Positions 9,545-18,550 of a stretch of 64,000 nucleotides of DNA are shown piece after piece. The translations under genes were made by a program, and so were the position numbers. The stretch's first letter is position 1, and the number at the start of each line of letters is the position of its first letter. This DNA comes from Mycobacterium sp. OAS707 (GTDB taxonomy: Bacteria; Actinomycetota; Actinomycetes; Mycobacteriales; Mycobacteriaceae): positions 434,001-498,000 of the forward strand of contig NZ_JADBDS010000004.1 in assembly GCF_014873705.1 (NCBI RefSeq). Direction: 5' to 3'. Below the pieces are notes generated by a model, which saw only the letters and a program-made list of their open reading frames with translations, was not told the DNA's origin and did not search any database.

Positions 9545-10777
9545 TCAGCCGGCACGAAGTCCGAGCGCGCGCTGCTCGAAGAGATCCGCTCCGCGGGCCA
9601 GACCGCCGGTAGCCGCAAAGCCCTCAGCCACGCGTTTTGCGCCGTCGGTCATCGTCATCGCCTCTCGCACCTTCGCGCGAAGGCGTTCGGCCGACAGCTT
9701 TTTCGCAGGCAACCGAGTGCCGCATCGGGCTACCTCGACGCGTCGCGCAACCTCGAACTGGTCACGCCCGAAGGGCACGACGCAAACGGGAACCCCGTGC
9801 AGTAGGGCTTTTTGAGTTGCGCCCATACCGCCGTGCGTCACCGCACACACCGAGCGGTCGAGCACAGGACCGTGTGGGACGAGCCGGCAGACTGTGGCAT
9901 TAGGCGTCGCAGACAGCGCGTTTGGTTCCGCGGCGGGAAGGGTCGCAACCACGTGCACCGGTTCGTCGGCCAGGGCAGCCATCGCGGTCTGAACAAGGTT
10001 GTCGTCGCCCTGTTTTTCCGACGACGTCGTGACGAGGACGATCGGCCGGTCAATCGACGTCAGCCACGTCGGGGCAGTGTCTGCCGGATCAAGTGCGCAC
10101 GGCCCGATCATCTGTACCGCGTCGCCATAGTCGGCATGCGGATATTCGAACGGTTTGCCGCTCGCGACCAGCATCAGCGGTGCGCGACGCCAGAACTCGT
10201 CCATCGAACGGACTAGCTGCAATCCGATACCTTCGCGAGCCGCGTTCAGAGCGGGCAACCCGCTGTTGACTGTGCCGCTCATCATGGTCCGCAGCAGGGT
10301 GTCGCGAACGCGCCCGACGACACTGGGCAACGGTTTCAGACCCGGGCCGAAGGGCGGCATCCCGTCTGCGCGCAGCAGGGGTGTGAAGGGTGAGAAGCAA
10401 GCCCATGGGATGGTGCCGGCTTCTGCGGCGGACAGCGCACCCCAGCACAACACGTCCACGAGCAGTGCATCCGGCTTGACGTGTTCGACTGCATCCGCGA
10501 GGTCGGCTATTTCGAGCGGAGCGCGCCTGCCGAACACGGCGAACGCGCGTTTCAGCCCGTCGGGCGCCTTGCTGGCCTTCCAATCGTCGTGCTCAATCGC
10601 CGCGATCCGCGGGTCGATGGTGTCGGTGTTGAACCCGAGGTGTTGGCCGGTCTCTACAGCGGCGCGCAGCGTGCGTAGGTGGATCTCATGGCCGCGACGC
10701 CCCAACTCCGAGAGCAGCGCACTGATCGGCAACGCGTGCCCCAATGCGGGCGATGTATACGCCAAGATCCGTGCCAT
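9545..10777 (-). CDS. GT1-family glycosyltransferase (MGT/UGT type)
   Basis: The 410-residue GT-B enzyme opens with MARILAYTSPALGHALPISALL, the N-terminal Rossmann motif with the usual His that acts as base in GT1 enzymes. The donor-binding region reads VPHGPVLDRSVCAVTHGGMGATQKALLHGVPVCVVPFGRDQFEVARRV, i.e. the THGG...GVP...DQ signature of UDP- or dTDP-sugar transferases acting on lipids, polyketides or rhamnolipids. Here it is 47 residues across, so only key residues H, GG, P, D, Q are cited. It follows the cyclase gene with no gap (start codon directly after its stop), so the two form an operon. The acceptor is unknown. Confidence 0.8.
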   Translation of the reverse strand: MARILAYTSPALGHALPISALLSELGRRGHEIHLRTLRAAVETGQHLGFNTDTIDPRIAAIEHDDWKASKAPDGLKRAFAVFGRRAPLEIADLADAVEHVKPDALLVDVLCWGALSAAEAGTIPWACFSPFTPLLRADGMPPFGPGLKPLPSVVGRVRDTLLRTMMSGTVNSGLPALNAAREGIGLQLVRSMDEFWRRAPLMLVASGKPFEYPHADYGDAVQMIGPCALDPADTAPTWLTSIDRPIVLVTTSSEKQGDDNLVQTAMAALADEPVHVVATLPAAEPNALSATPNATVCRLVPHGPVLDRSVCAVTHGGMGATQKALLHGVPVCVVPFGRDQFEVARRVEVARCGTRLPAKKLSAERLRAKVREAMTMTDGAKRVAEGFAATGGLARGADLFEQRALGLRAG

Positions 10778-13700
10778 CTATGTCTCCCTCCCTGTACCAA
10801 CCATTCGGCGCGCCTCGGCGAGTAGCCCACGGGCGTCAAGCTTTTCGCACAGCGCGAGGTAGTCCTTGCTCAGCTCGGCGCAGCTTTGGGAATCGCCCTC
10901 CGCGTCCGCCAACAAAGCCCTCGACTTCAGCCACCACAGGTCCGCGGCGGGAATGTCGGGGCGCCGGACCTGCCAGTCATCCAGCAGTGCGTGGACCTCC
11001 TCGAAGTCGCCGGCTCCGCCGCGATCGATGAGCAGCTTGACGAGTGCCTCACCCGCGCAGCCAATCTCGACTCGAATGCCGTTTTGCACGTGAAGTGCGA
11101 ACAGGGCGCGGAGGTCGTCGATTGCTTCGTCTCGATGGCCTTTCCTGGCAGCATTCAGCGCAAGGTCAGCACCGATAATCGGTAATGTGTTGGTCTGCAC
11201 ATCGTGCTTATCGATATTGGCGCGCGCCCGTCGGAGTACGTCGATCGCCTCATCCTCCGACGAGTTCCGTGCGCGTAACAGCACCGCACCGTAGGCGAAT
11301 TGAGCGTCGATGATGCCGCAGATGTCGCCAAATGACTCAGCGCGTCGTAGCACCTCGCACATCTCGTCGACCAGGTCGTAAGGCTCGTAAAGTCCCATTG
11401 CAACGATGAGGCCCGTGAAAGAGTAGATGATCGCGGCACTGACCGGCGGCAGGGCTCTCGCCTTCTGCATTCCTTCTCGAATGTGCTGCCGGCCCATCTC
11501 GAACTGACCGCGGTACATCTCGATAACACCCCGAAACGTGAAGTTCCCCGCGTATTCAATAGTCATCTCTTGGGGCGGCCGCGCCAGGATTTCCTCACTC
11601 ACTCGGAGGGCCGCGTCGAAGTCGCAGTTGGCGTAATAGGCACGGATTACGGCAATCAGAATGATGTCGATCTCTGGGACCGTGGCCCAGTCCAGAGCGC
11701 GGAGCATATCTTCGGCCTCTGCAGCCAGCGCTGCGGCTTCTGGTACGCGAACCTCGTTGAACGTAAACGAAATAATGCGTCCCGCAGTGGCGATCGCGAG
11801 TGACCTGATGTCATCGGCGAGTAGTGTCAATTCTCGCAACTCGCGATATTGCTCATCGCCGTCGGGGTCAATACCGACGAATGACGCCGTCGATATCAGC
11901 ATGGTCCGTGGCGCGATCCGCATCCCGATGACACCCTCGTGATCATCGGACAACTGGTCGGCAAGGTTGCTGGCCTCCTGCCATTGACTACGAGCTGCCG
12001 CCATATCCCGCGCCCGAAGCCATGAGCCTGCGCGCATACGCCAGTGGTATGCGTCCACGAGTTCACCGGCCGCTTCCAAATGCGTTGCGATCAAAGCTGC
12101 ATTCTCGTCGGAGTCTGGTTCGCGCCGCTCAATCGCCGCGGCTAACCGACGATGCGCTTGCGCTCGCGCAGTGTTGAGCTGCGATTCGTAAGCCACCGTG
12201 CGAACCAGCGGATGCCGGAAGCAATACCGTTGTCGCGGAATGAACTCGGTCTGGTCGATCAATTCGGCCGACACCAGGTCGGCCAATGCAGACGAGATGG
12301 TATCCGGGATAAGAGCTTGCAAAGTATCGGTGTCGAACCGGTTGCCGATCACCGCGGCCGCATTCATGATCGCCTTGGCCTCTGCCGGCAGCCGATCAAT
12401 ACGGGCCGACAGCACAGCTTGCACCGTGGCCGGCACCCCGATCTCGTCTACATCGCCGGACAGTCGATAACTGCCACGGCTCCCGGCTAGTACACCGCGG
12501 TCGGCCAAGTCGCGGACTATCTCCTCGACGAAGAACGGATTGCCTACCGCGGCAACAGCAATCCGCTGCACAAGGGGCGCTATCGACGGATCACTACCCA
12601 AGAGTTGGCAGACCAACCGGACCGCCATTGCATCCGATAGCGGTTGCAGTACGAGCGTCTCACCCTGCTTCAGCGCACCTTGATACTCGGGACGAAAGGT
12701 CGTCACGAACATCGACTCGGTCGCGCCGAGTGTGTCTGCAAAGTCCGCGAGAACCTCGTCGCTCGGCACGTCTATCCAATGCGCATCTTCGAGCACGAAC
12801 ACGATCCGCTCGGGCCTGGCGAGCACCGCCTCCGACATCACCTTGACCAACCGCCGTCTGCGTCCGTCGACACTGACTTGCAATGCCGGGGCACCGGCAT
12901 CGGCGATGCCCATCACATCGAAAAGGATGTGTGCGTCAGCCGAGTCGGGTATCAGCGCTGCACCACATCGCGACAGCACGCGGGCGCGGGCATCGGCGTC
13001 ATCGAGGCCGTCCACCGCGAACATCGCCCGCAACATCCGCGACAACGCACGGAACGCCACGTTGGTCGTATGGGCATCGCAGCGTGCCAGCACAATCTGC
13101 GTATCCCCACCTGCGGCCCACGCGCTGAATTCGGCGATCAGTCGGCTCTTACCCAATCCGGCCGCGCCCTCCACACCCACCAGATGACTGCTGTTGGTTT
13201 CGAAGATGCGCTGCAGGCGATCCAAGTCGGCATCGCGCCCCACCAACGCACCTTCGTTGCGCCCCAACACCATTTGGCGCGAGCCGACTGCGAGAAGGCG
13301 ACGGGCAGGCACCGGCGCGTCGGATCCTTTGATCACCACTTCCTCGACAGGCGCAAGGTGGGCGACGCCGTCGACCAGTCGCGCGGTCGACAACGAACAC
13401 AACACCCCACTCGGAGGCGCGGCGGATTCCATCCGTTGCGCCATGCCTACCGGGTGGCCCACCGCCGTGTACTGACCGGCACCAGAACCCATCGAACCGG
13501 TGATGACCTGACCGGAATTCAGGCCGGCGCGAACCTCCAGCCGCACCCTGTCGAGGCGGAAAACCTCGACGGCGAACTGCTGAGTGACCGTCTGAATCTC
13601 CAACGCTGCGATACACGCCCGCAGCGCATGGTCTTCCAGCGCCACCGGAGCACCGAACAGCGCCATCAATCCGTCGCCGGTGAACTTGTCCAGCGTGCCC

Positions 13701-13954
13701 TGATAACGCTGCACCACCGCCGCGGCACGGTTGAACAACTCGTTCATGATTTCCCGCAGGCGCTCTGGGTGCAGCACCGCGGCCAGCTTCATCGATCCGA
13801 CCACATCGACGAACAGCACCGTCACCTGTTTGTACTCGGTGACTAGCGGCAAGCCGACCGGCGAACCGCATACATCGCAGAAGCGCGCCTTGACCCGCAG
13901 GTCGTTTCCGCACGACCCGCACCGACTCGTCGCCTCATCGACCGGACTGACCAT
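10778..13954 (-). CDS. Zinc-ribbon class III nucleotide cyclase fused to AAA-type ATPase and TPR-like repeats
   Basis: The 1058-residue multidomain regulator has a two-CxxC zinc ribbon at residues 12-29 (CGSC...CDVC). A class III adenylate/guanylate cyclase domain at about 35-200 has the metal-binding FVDVVGS and KFTGDGLMALFG motifs. A STAND-type ATPase follows with Walker A GAAGLGKSR and Walker B VFVLEDAHW, then a long helical TPR-like C-terminus. The same architecture occurs in several mycobacterial cyclases. It is presumed to make cAMP in response to a signal sensed by the ATPase/TPR part; cyclase activity is inferred. GTG 14005 is an alternative start; ATG 13954 begins the conserved part. 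It is divergent from the MBL-fold gene. Confidence 0.82.
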   Translation of the reverse strand: MVSPVDEATSRCGSCGNDLRVKARFCDVCGSPVGLPLVTEYKQVTVLFVDVVGSMKLAAVLHPERLREIMNELFNRAAAVVQRYQGTLDKFTGDGLMALFGAPVALEDHALRACIAALEIQTVTQQFAVEVFRLDRVRLEVRAGLNSGQVITGSMGSGAGQYTAVGHPVGMAQRMESAAPPSGVLCSLSTARLVDGVAHLAPVEEVVIKGSDAPVPARRLLAVGSRQMVLGRNEGALVGRDADLDRLQRIFETNSSHLVGVEGAAGLGKSRLIAEFSAWAAGGDTQIVLARCDAHTTNVAFRALSRMLRAMFAVDGLDDADARARVLSRCGAALIPDSADAHILFDVMGIADAGAPALQVSVDGRRRRLVKVMSEAVLARPERIVFVLEDAHWIDVPSDEVLADFADTLGATESMFVTTFRPEYQGALKQGETLVLQPLSDAMAVRLVCQLLGSDPSIAPLVQRIAVAAVGNPFFVEEIVRDLADRGVLAGSRGSYRLSGDVDEIGVPATVQAVLSARIDRLPAEAKAIMNAAAVIGNRFDTDTLQALIPDTISSALADLVSAELIDQTEFIPRQRYCFRHPLVRTVAYESQLNTARAQAHRRLAAAIERREPDSDENAALIATHLEAAGELVDAYHWRMRAGSWLRARDMAAARSQWQEASNLADQLSDDHEGVIGMRIAPRTMLISTASFVGIDPDGDEQYRELRELTLLADDIRSLAIATAGRIISFTFNEVRVPEAAALAAEAEDMLRALDWATVPEIDIILIAVIRAYYANCDFDAALRVSEEILARPPQEMTIEYAGNFTFRGVIEMYRGQFEMGRQHIREGMQKARALPPVSAAIIYSFTGLIVAMGLYEPYDLVDEMCEVLRRAESFGDICGIIDAQFAYGAVLLRARNSSEDEAIDVLRRARANIDKHDVQTNTLPIIGADLALNAARKGHRDEAIDDLRALFALHVQNGIRVEIGCAGEALVKLLIDRGGAGDFEEVHALLDDWQVRRPDIPAADLWWLKSRALLADAEGDSQSCAELSKDYLALCEKLDARGLLAEARRMVGTGRET

Positions 13955-14088
13955 CCCCCGCAACTCTCCGTCGCAACTGTCCCATGATCGCCTACCCCGA
14001 CGCACCTCGATTAGCTTTCGCCGGGCGAACTCTCACGGAGAGCTTCATTACCGCGACAACATGGGCCTTCGGAGCGGACCATCGAACC

Positions 14089-14805
14089 ATGCAAACGGAA
14101 GTTGTTGAGATCGCAACAGATATCTACCGGCTCTCCACCTATGTTGCGGACGTCCCGCCGAGGGGCTTCACCTTCAACCAGTTCCTGTTGACGGGCGACG
14201 AACCGTTCCTCTTTCACTGCGGGCACCGACACTTGTTCCCGCTGGTGTCCGACGCCATCAACCGGGTCGTCCCACTGGAGAAGCTGCGCTGGATCTCATT
14301 CGGTCACGTCGAAGCCGACGAATGCGGTGCGGTCAATCTGCTGTTGGCCGCCGCGCCCAACGCCGAAGTCATCCATGGCGCGCTGGCCTGCGCGGTATCA
14401 CTCAATGACCTGTGCGACCGCGTGCCGGTGATCGCGCCCGACGGCGTACATGATGTCGGCGGTCACCGGCTGAGGTTCATCGCCACTCCGCACGTCCCGC
14501 ACAACTGGGAGGCCGGCCTGTGGTTCGACGAGACGACATCTACGCTGCTGGCCGGCGATATCTTCACGCAAGTCGGCCAGGGTCCGGCAGTCACCGAATC
14601 CGACTGTGTGGCACCGGCATTAGAGGCCGAAGAGGTGTTCCATGCGACAGGGCTGACGACGAATCTGGGTCCGACGCTTGAACAGCTCGCCCAGCTGAAC
14701 CCGACTACGCTGGCCATCATGCACGGTTCGTCCTACACCGGTGACGGCGCCGCGCAACTGCGGGTGCTCGCCGGCGAATACGCCCGGATGGCGAGCACTG
14801 GATGA
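14089..14805 (+). CDS. MBL-fold metallohydrolase of the flavodiiron (ODP) type
   Basis: The 238-residue metallo-beta-lactamase-fold protein has the metal ligands in the order HVEADECG, a later TPHVPHNWEAG and LLAGDIFTQ. The HxExDE form resembles the oxygen-reducing diiron domain of flavodiiron proteins rather than hydrolytic lactamases. There is no flavodoxin domain, so redox function is uncertain. ATG 14089 has GGAG upstream and starts a conserved VVEIATDIYRLST beta strand. The stop overlaps the next start as ATGA. Confidence 0.72.
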   Translation: MQTEVVEIATDIYRLSTYVADVPPRGFTFNQFLLTGDEPFLFHCGHRHLFPLVSDAINRVVPLEKLRWISFGHVEADECGAVNLLLAAAPNAEVIHGALACAVSLNDLCDRVPVIAPDGVHDVGGHRLRFIATPHVPHNWEAGLWFDETTSTLLAGDIFTQVGQGPAVTESDCVAPALEAEEVFHATGLTTNLGPTLEQLAQLNPTTLAIMHGSSYTGDGAAQLRVLAGEYARMASTG

Positions 14806-15341
14806 CGCCACGGCAGACAGTTGCTCTCGTCCTCGCCTTCGCCGTACTGACGGGCTGCCAGACCAGCACCTCCGGCACGCCCGTGATCAATCCAACGGAG
14901 CCCACCGAGCCGAGCTTTCCGACCAGTCGGCCCGCCAAGCCGACGGCCGCACCGCCGAAGACACTGACACCCGCGCCGAGCCGTACTCCGGATGCGCCAG
15001 GTGGGGAGGAGCTGACGCCGGAGAACGGCTATGTGTTCATCGAGACGAAGTCGGGCAAGACGCGCTGCCAGCTCGACAACGCCGAAGTCGGGTGCGAGGC
15101 GGAGTTCACCAACGCGCCCGTGCTCGACGGCACGAAGGCCAACGGGGTCCGCGTCAACTCGAACGGTGAACTCAGTTGGCTCGTGGGCAATCTGGGCGAC
15201 ATTCCGGTGGTCAGGCTCGACTACAAGACCTACTCGGCGGTCGGTTGGACCATCGAGGCCAGTGAAGAGGGCACCAGGTTCACCAAGGACGGCACCGGCC
15301 ACGGCATGGTTATCGCTGTCGAGGGCGTGCAGGCGTTCTAG
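14802..15341 (+). CDS. LpqJ-like lipoprotein
   Basis: The 179-residue protein has a lipoprotein signal peptide (VALVLAFAVLTGC, lipobox LTGC with Cys at residue 19). A Pro/Thr-rich spacer follows to about residue 70, then a compact domain with two Cys (TRCQLDNAEVGCEAEFTNAP). It resembles what I recall of M. tuberculosis LpqJ (Rv0344c), a neighbour of iniC there; that match is from memory. Translation is coupled to the MBL gene by an ATGA overlap, which links the two functionally. Confidence 0.7.
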   Translation: MTPRQTVALVLAFAVLTGCQTSTSGTPVINPTEPTEPSFPTSRPAKPTAAPPKTLTPAPSRTPDAPGGEELTPENGYVFIETKSGKTRCQLDNAEVGCEAEFTNAPVLDGTKANGVRVNSNGELSWLVGNLGDIPVVRLDYKTYSAVGWTIEASEEGTRFTKDGTGHGMVIAVEGVQAF

Positions 15342-15350
15342 AGTTTCACC

Positions 15351-15971
15351 ATGACTGCGGCTCAGCGCGAACGCGCCGCCCTCGTGGACACGATGCGCAA
15401 CGTCGGCCCCAACGCACCGACGCTGTGCGGTGACTGGACCACCCGCGACCTGGCCGCACACCTTGTGGTTCGCGAAGGCAGGCTGGATGCGACGGCAGGA
15501 GTCGTCGTCCCGTTCCTCGCCGGCTACACCGGCAGGGTGCAGCGACAGGTCACGAAGACCACCGCATGGGACGACCTGCTTGCCAAGATCGCCTCCGGCC
15601 CGCCGCTGTATTCGCCGTTCAAGCTTCTCGATCCGGTTGCCAACCTCGGGGAGATGTTCATTCACCACGAGGACGTCCGCCGAGCCCAAACCGGTTGGGA
15701 GCCAAGGCGACTCGACGACGCACTGGTGAAGGCGCTGGGCCGCGGTCTTCCACTGATGGCCAGGCTGAGCCTGGGCAGGTCACCGGCGCGGGTGTCGCTT
15801 CGTACGCCGGACGGCAAGACGCTCGCCACCGTCGGCAACGGACCGGAGCTGATCGTCACCGGTGAACCCGAGGAACTGCTGCTGTTCTTGTCCGGACGTG
15901 ACGAGGTACGGCTGACGTTCTCCGACGCGCAGGCGGCCCAGGCGGTCCGCACCGCCAGGCGCAGCCTGTGA
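15351..15971 (+). CDS. TIGR03085-type metal-binding protein (maleylpyruvate isomerase-like fold)
   Basis: The 206-residue protein of the DinB/mycothiol-dependent isomerase superfamily has an N-terminal helical bundle with CGDWTTRDLAAHLVVREGR and a second His pair in MFIHHEDVRRA. These supply the His metal ligands, and the whole matches the actinobacterial TIGR03085 family of unknown substrate. A TAGAGT hexamer ends six bases before the ATG, so the transcript may be leaderless. It is convergent with tpx, one base apart. Confidence 0.75.
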   Translation: MTAAQRERAALVDTMRNVGPNAPTLCGDWTTRDLAAHLVVREGRLDATAGVVVPFLAGYTGRVQRQVTKTTAWDDLLAKIASGPPLYSPFKLLDPVANLGEMFIHHEDVRRAQTGWEPRRLDDALVKALGRGLPLMARLSLGRSPARVSLRTPDGKTLATVGNGPELIVTGEPEELLLFLSGRDEVRLTFSDAQAAQAVRTARRSL

Positions 15972-15972
15972 G

Positions 15973-16476
15973 CTAGACCGAGGCGCCGAGCGCGTCGAGT
16001 CCGGCGTCGTAGCTGGGTTCGGAGGCGATCTCAGGAACCAGCTCGCTGTAGGCGACATTGCCGTCCGCGCCGATCACGACAACGGCGCGGGCGAGAAGAC
16101 CGGCAAAGGGGCCGTCGGCGATCGTGATGCCGTAGTCCTCTCCGAAGCTTCCGCGGAACGCCGATGCCGTGGTGACGTTCTCGATGCCCTCTGCGCCGCA
16201 GAACCGCTTTTGAGCAAACGGCAGATCGTTCGACACACACAGCACGGTCATCCCGCTGGCCTGTGCCCGCTCATTGAATACCCGGACGCTGGTGGCGCAG
16301 ACCGGCGTATCGATTGACGGAAAGATGTTGAGCAACAACGGCTTACCGCGGAACTGCTCGCTGCTCACCTCGCCGAGGTCGGTGCCGATCAGGGTGAATT
16401 GGGGAGCGGGGGATCCGACGGCGGGCAGTTCGCCGACGGTGTTGATCGCGTTTCCACGAAGCGTTATCTGTGCCAT
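15973..16476 (-). CDS. tpx: Thiol peroxidase Tpx
   Basis: The 167-residue atypical 2-Cys peroxiredoxin has the peroxidatic Cys60 in IDTPVC and the resolving Cys93 in KRFCGAEGIEN. A third Cys (80) is placed as in M. tuberculosis Tpx (Rv1932). It reduces hydrogen and alkyl peroxides using thioredoxin. It is full length and starts at ATG 16476. The divergent F420-type oxidoreductase lies about 100 bases away. Confidence 0.95.
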   Translation of the reverse strand: MAQITLRGNAINTVGELPAVGSPAPQFTLIGTDLGEVSSEQFRGKPLLLNIFPSIDTPVCATSVRVFNERAQASGMTVLCVSNDLPFAQKRFCGAEGIENVTTASAFRGSFGEDYGITIADGPFAGLLARAVVVIGADGNVAYSELVPEIASEPSYDAGLDALGASV

Positions 16477-16574
16477 TCGTACAGTGTGCCAGCGGCGGGG
16501 CCGCGGCTCATGTCAGGGGTCAGCGATCAGGGCTGCGGTCGACGACCTCCATATACCGCCCTAGGCTGGCGGTC

Positions 16575-17507
16575 GTGGATTTCCGCGTCTTCGTCGAGCC
16601 CCAGCAGGGCGCCACCTATTCCGACCAACTCGCCGTCGCGCGCGCCGCCGAGTCGCTGGGCTATTCGGCATTCTTCCGGTCCGACCACTACGTCGCGATG
16701 AGCGGCGAAGGGCTGCCCGGCCCGACCGACTCCTGGGTGACGCTGGCCGGTATCGCGCGCGAAACGTCGACCATCCGCCTGGGCACGATGGTCACCTCGG
16801 CGACCTTCCGTCATCCGGGGCCGCTCGCGATCTCGGTAGCCCAGGTCGACGAAATGAGCGGTGGTCGTGTGGAATTGGGCATCGGCGCGGGTTGGTTCGA
16901 GGCCGAACACCAGGCCTACGCGATTCCGTTCCCGCCGCTCGGCGAGCGCTTCGACCGGCTGACCGAGCAACTCGAGATCATCACCGGACTCTGGACGACA
17001 CCCGTCGGCGAGAAGTACGACTACTCCGGCGGGCAGTACACGGTGGTGGAGTCGCCGGCGCTGCCCAAGCCGGCGCAGACCCCGCACCCGCCGATCATCA
17101 TCGGCGGCGGTGGCGCCAAGCGCACCCCGGCACTGGCGGCCCGGTTCGCCGCCGAGTTCAACATCCCGTTCGCGCCGCTGGACACGGCCAAGACCCAATT
17201 CGCGCGGGTGGCCGCGGCGCTGGCCGAGGCGGGTCGGCCTGCGGACGCGCTGACGTACTCGGCGGCGTTCGTCGTGTGCGCAGGACGCGACGACGCCGAG
17301 ATCGCCCGGCGCGCGGACGCCATCGGACGCGAGGTGGACGAACTGCGCAGCAACTCCCCGCTGGTGGGAACCCCTGCGGAGATCGCCGACAAGCTCGGCC
17401 CCTATGTAGATGCCGGCGTGCAGCGGTCTTACCTGCAGCTTCTCGATATGTCCGACCTCGACCACCTGGAGTTCTTCGCCTCCCAGGTCGTGCCGCAGTT
17501 CGCCTGA
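16575..17507 (+). CDS. F420-dependent LLM-class oxidoreductase (Rv1855c/TIGR03560 type)
   Basis: The 310-residue luciferase-like TIM barrel opens with VDFRVFVEPQQGATYSDQL; GPTDSWVTLAGIARETSTIRLGTMVTSATFR and GRVELGIGAGWFEAEH follow. These are features of the actinobacterial F420-binding subfamily related to Rv1855c; the substrate is unknown. I chose GTG 16575 because the conserved sequence starts there and TAGGCT ends seven bases upstream, suggesting a leaderless mRNA; the longer frame overlaps the tpx start region. Confidence 0.78.
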   Translation: MDFRVFVEPQQGATYSDQLAVARAAESLGYSAFFRSDHYVAMSGEGLPGPTDSWVTLAGIARETSTIRLGTMVTSATFRHPGPLAISVAQVDEMSGGRVELGIGAGWFEAEHQAYAIPFPPLGERFDRLTEQLEIITGLWTTPVGEKYDYSGGQYTVVESPALPKPAQTPHPPIIIGGGGAKRTPALAARFAAEFNIPFAPLDTAKTQFARVAAALAEAGRPADALTYSAAFVVCAGRDDAEIARRADAIGREVDELRSNSPLVGTPAEIADKLGPYVDAGVQRSYLQLLDMSDLDHLEFFASQVVPQFA

Positions 17508-17547
17508 CCCGGCCGCGGGGCCGAACCCGCGGCTACTATCACTGGCC

Positions 17548-18000
17548 ATGGCAGGCGCGGACCCCGACGACTACGACGACGAGTCGTCGGAAACGCCGTG
17601 GTACAACCGCACGCCGAACGTCATCGGGGCGAGCGTTGCGGGCATCGCCGCGATCGGAATCATGATCGCGGCGGTGACTTTTGTGTCACGCCAATTCGGC
17701 GAGCCCGAGCAGGCGCCGCTGAATTTCGTCGATCCGTCGTACTCGGCGACCGCCAGCCACTCGTCGACGACCACCACCACCGCGACGATCACCAGCACCA
17801 GTCCGCCCGTCACCACCGACATCGACGGGCCGTCATCCACCACGTCGTCGTCTGACACATCCAGCACGGACACGACGAGCACCACGCACACCGCATGGAC
17901 GCAGCCGTACACGCCGCCGAGCGGCGAGGAGTCTTCGCCGTCGACGACGCGCCGCGGGCCGCGCACGAATGTGACGCGCACGCTCTATCCGCAGCCCTGA
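17548..18000 (+). CDS. Small membrane protein with Thr/Ser-rich tail (paralogue 1)
   Basis: The 150-residue protein has an acidic N-terminus, then ETPWYNRTPNVIG, one membrane helix (ASVAGIAAIGIMIAAVTFVS, about residues 30-50) and a Ser/Thr-rich tail ending in RTLYPQP. The tail would be extracytoplasmic if the N-terminus is inside. TACTAT (17534-17539) ends eight bases before ATG 17548, as expected for a leaderless transcript. It pairs with the next gene, which has the same layout and the same -10. Function is unknown. Confidence 0.7.
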   Translation: MAGADPDDYDDESSETPWYNRTPNVIGASVAGIAAIGIMIAAVTFVSRQFGEPEQAPLNFVDPSYSATASHSSTTTTTATITSTSPPVTTDIDGPSSTTSSSDTSSTDTTSTTHTAWTQPYTPPSGEESSPSTTRRGPRTNVTRTLYPQP

Positions 18001-18019
18001 CCGCCTACTATCAGAGCCC

Positions 18020-18493
18020 GTGGCGCGCTACGGACCTCCCGACGATCCGAACAATCCCGACAACCAGCCGACCGCATACCTCAACTACGGCGATGCCGGT
18101 GCCCCGCCGGCAGACGTTGTGCCCTGGTACCGCAAACCGGTAGCGCTGGTGGCGTTCGGTGCGGTCGGCGCTGTGGTGGTCGCGTTGATCATCTTTGGTC
18201 TGGTCAAGCTGCTCACCGGCGGCAGTTCGCCCGAGCCTGCGACCACGCTGACCCCGATCACCCGCACCACGACCTCGGCGACTGCACCAACGACGACCGC
18301 GGCGACGACGACGGCGCCGACGACCACCGAGCAGACCACCACCACAACGACGACCGAGCCGACGACGACAACCACCACGACCACGACGACCACAACGACG
18401 ACGACGACCGAACCGAGCGTCAGCACGAGCGTCAGCACCAGCACGAGCACCAGCACCGTCACTCAGACCGTGACTGTCCCACCCCCGCCGTGA
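18020..18493 (+). CDS. Small membrane protein with poly-Thr tail (paralogue 2)
   Basis: The 157-residue protein has a Pro/Asn-rich start, VVPWYRKPVALV, a membrane helix (VALVAFGAVGAVVVALIIFGL) and a tail that is almost pure Thr with a few Pro, Glu and Ala before a Ser/Thr end. It starts at GTG 18020, eight bases after TACTAT (18006-18011), i.e. the same promoter spacing as its upstream paralogue. The PWY(K/N)R-x-P plus helix plus Thr-tail layout recurs in the Hsp70-like protein at 24138. Function is unknown; an envelope-spanning anchor is an inference. Confidence 0.68.
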   Translation: MARYGPPDDPNNPDNQPTAYLNYGDAGAPPADVVPWYRKPVALVAFGAVGAVVVALIIFGLVKLLTGGSSPEPATTLTPITRTTTSATAPTTTAATTTAPTTTEQTTTTTTTEPTTTTTTTTTTTTTTTTEPSVSTSVSTSTSTSTVTQTVTVPPPP

Positions 18494-18496
18494 GGT

Positions 18497-18548
18497 TTAA
18501 CGGGTTGATCACCCACGCCAGGCGTCAGTATTCAACCCGCTAAGCGGG
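18497..18548 (-). terminator. Convergent terminator region after iniC
   Basis: CCCGC-TAA-GCGGG (18536-18548) forms a tight GC stem three bases beyond the iniC stop; on the minus strand it is followed by TTGAATACT. An outer pair, TTAACGGGTTGA (18497-18508) and TCAACCCGCTAA (18532-18543), can form a longer stem with one mismatch and may serve the plus-strand gene as well. Confidence 0.6.
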
Positions 18549-18550
18549 AA

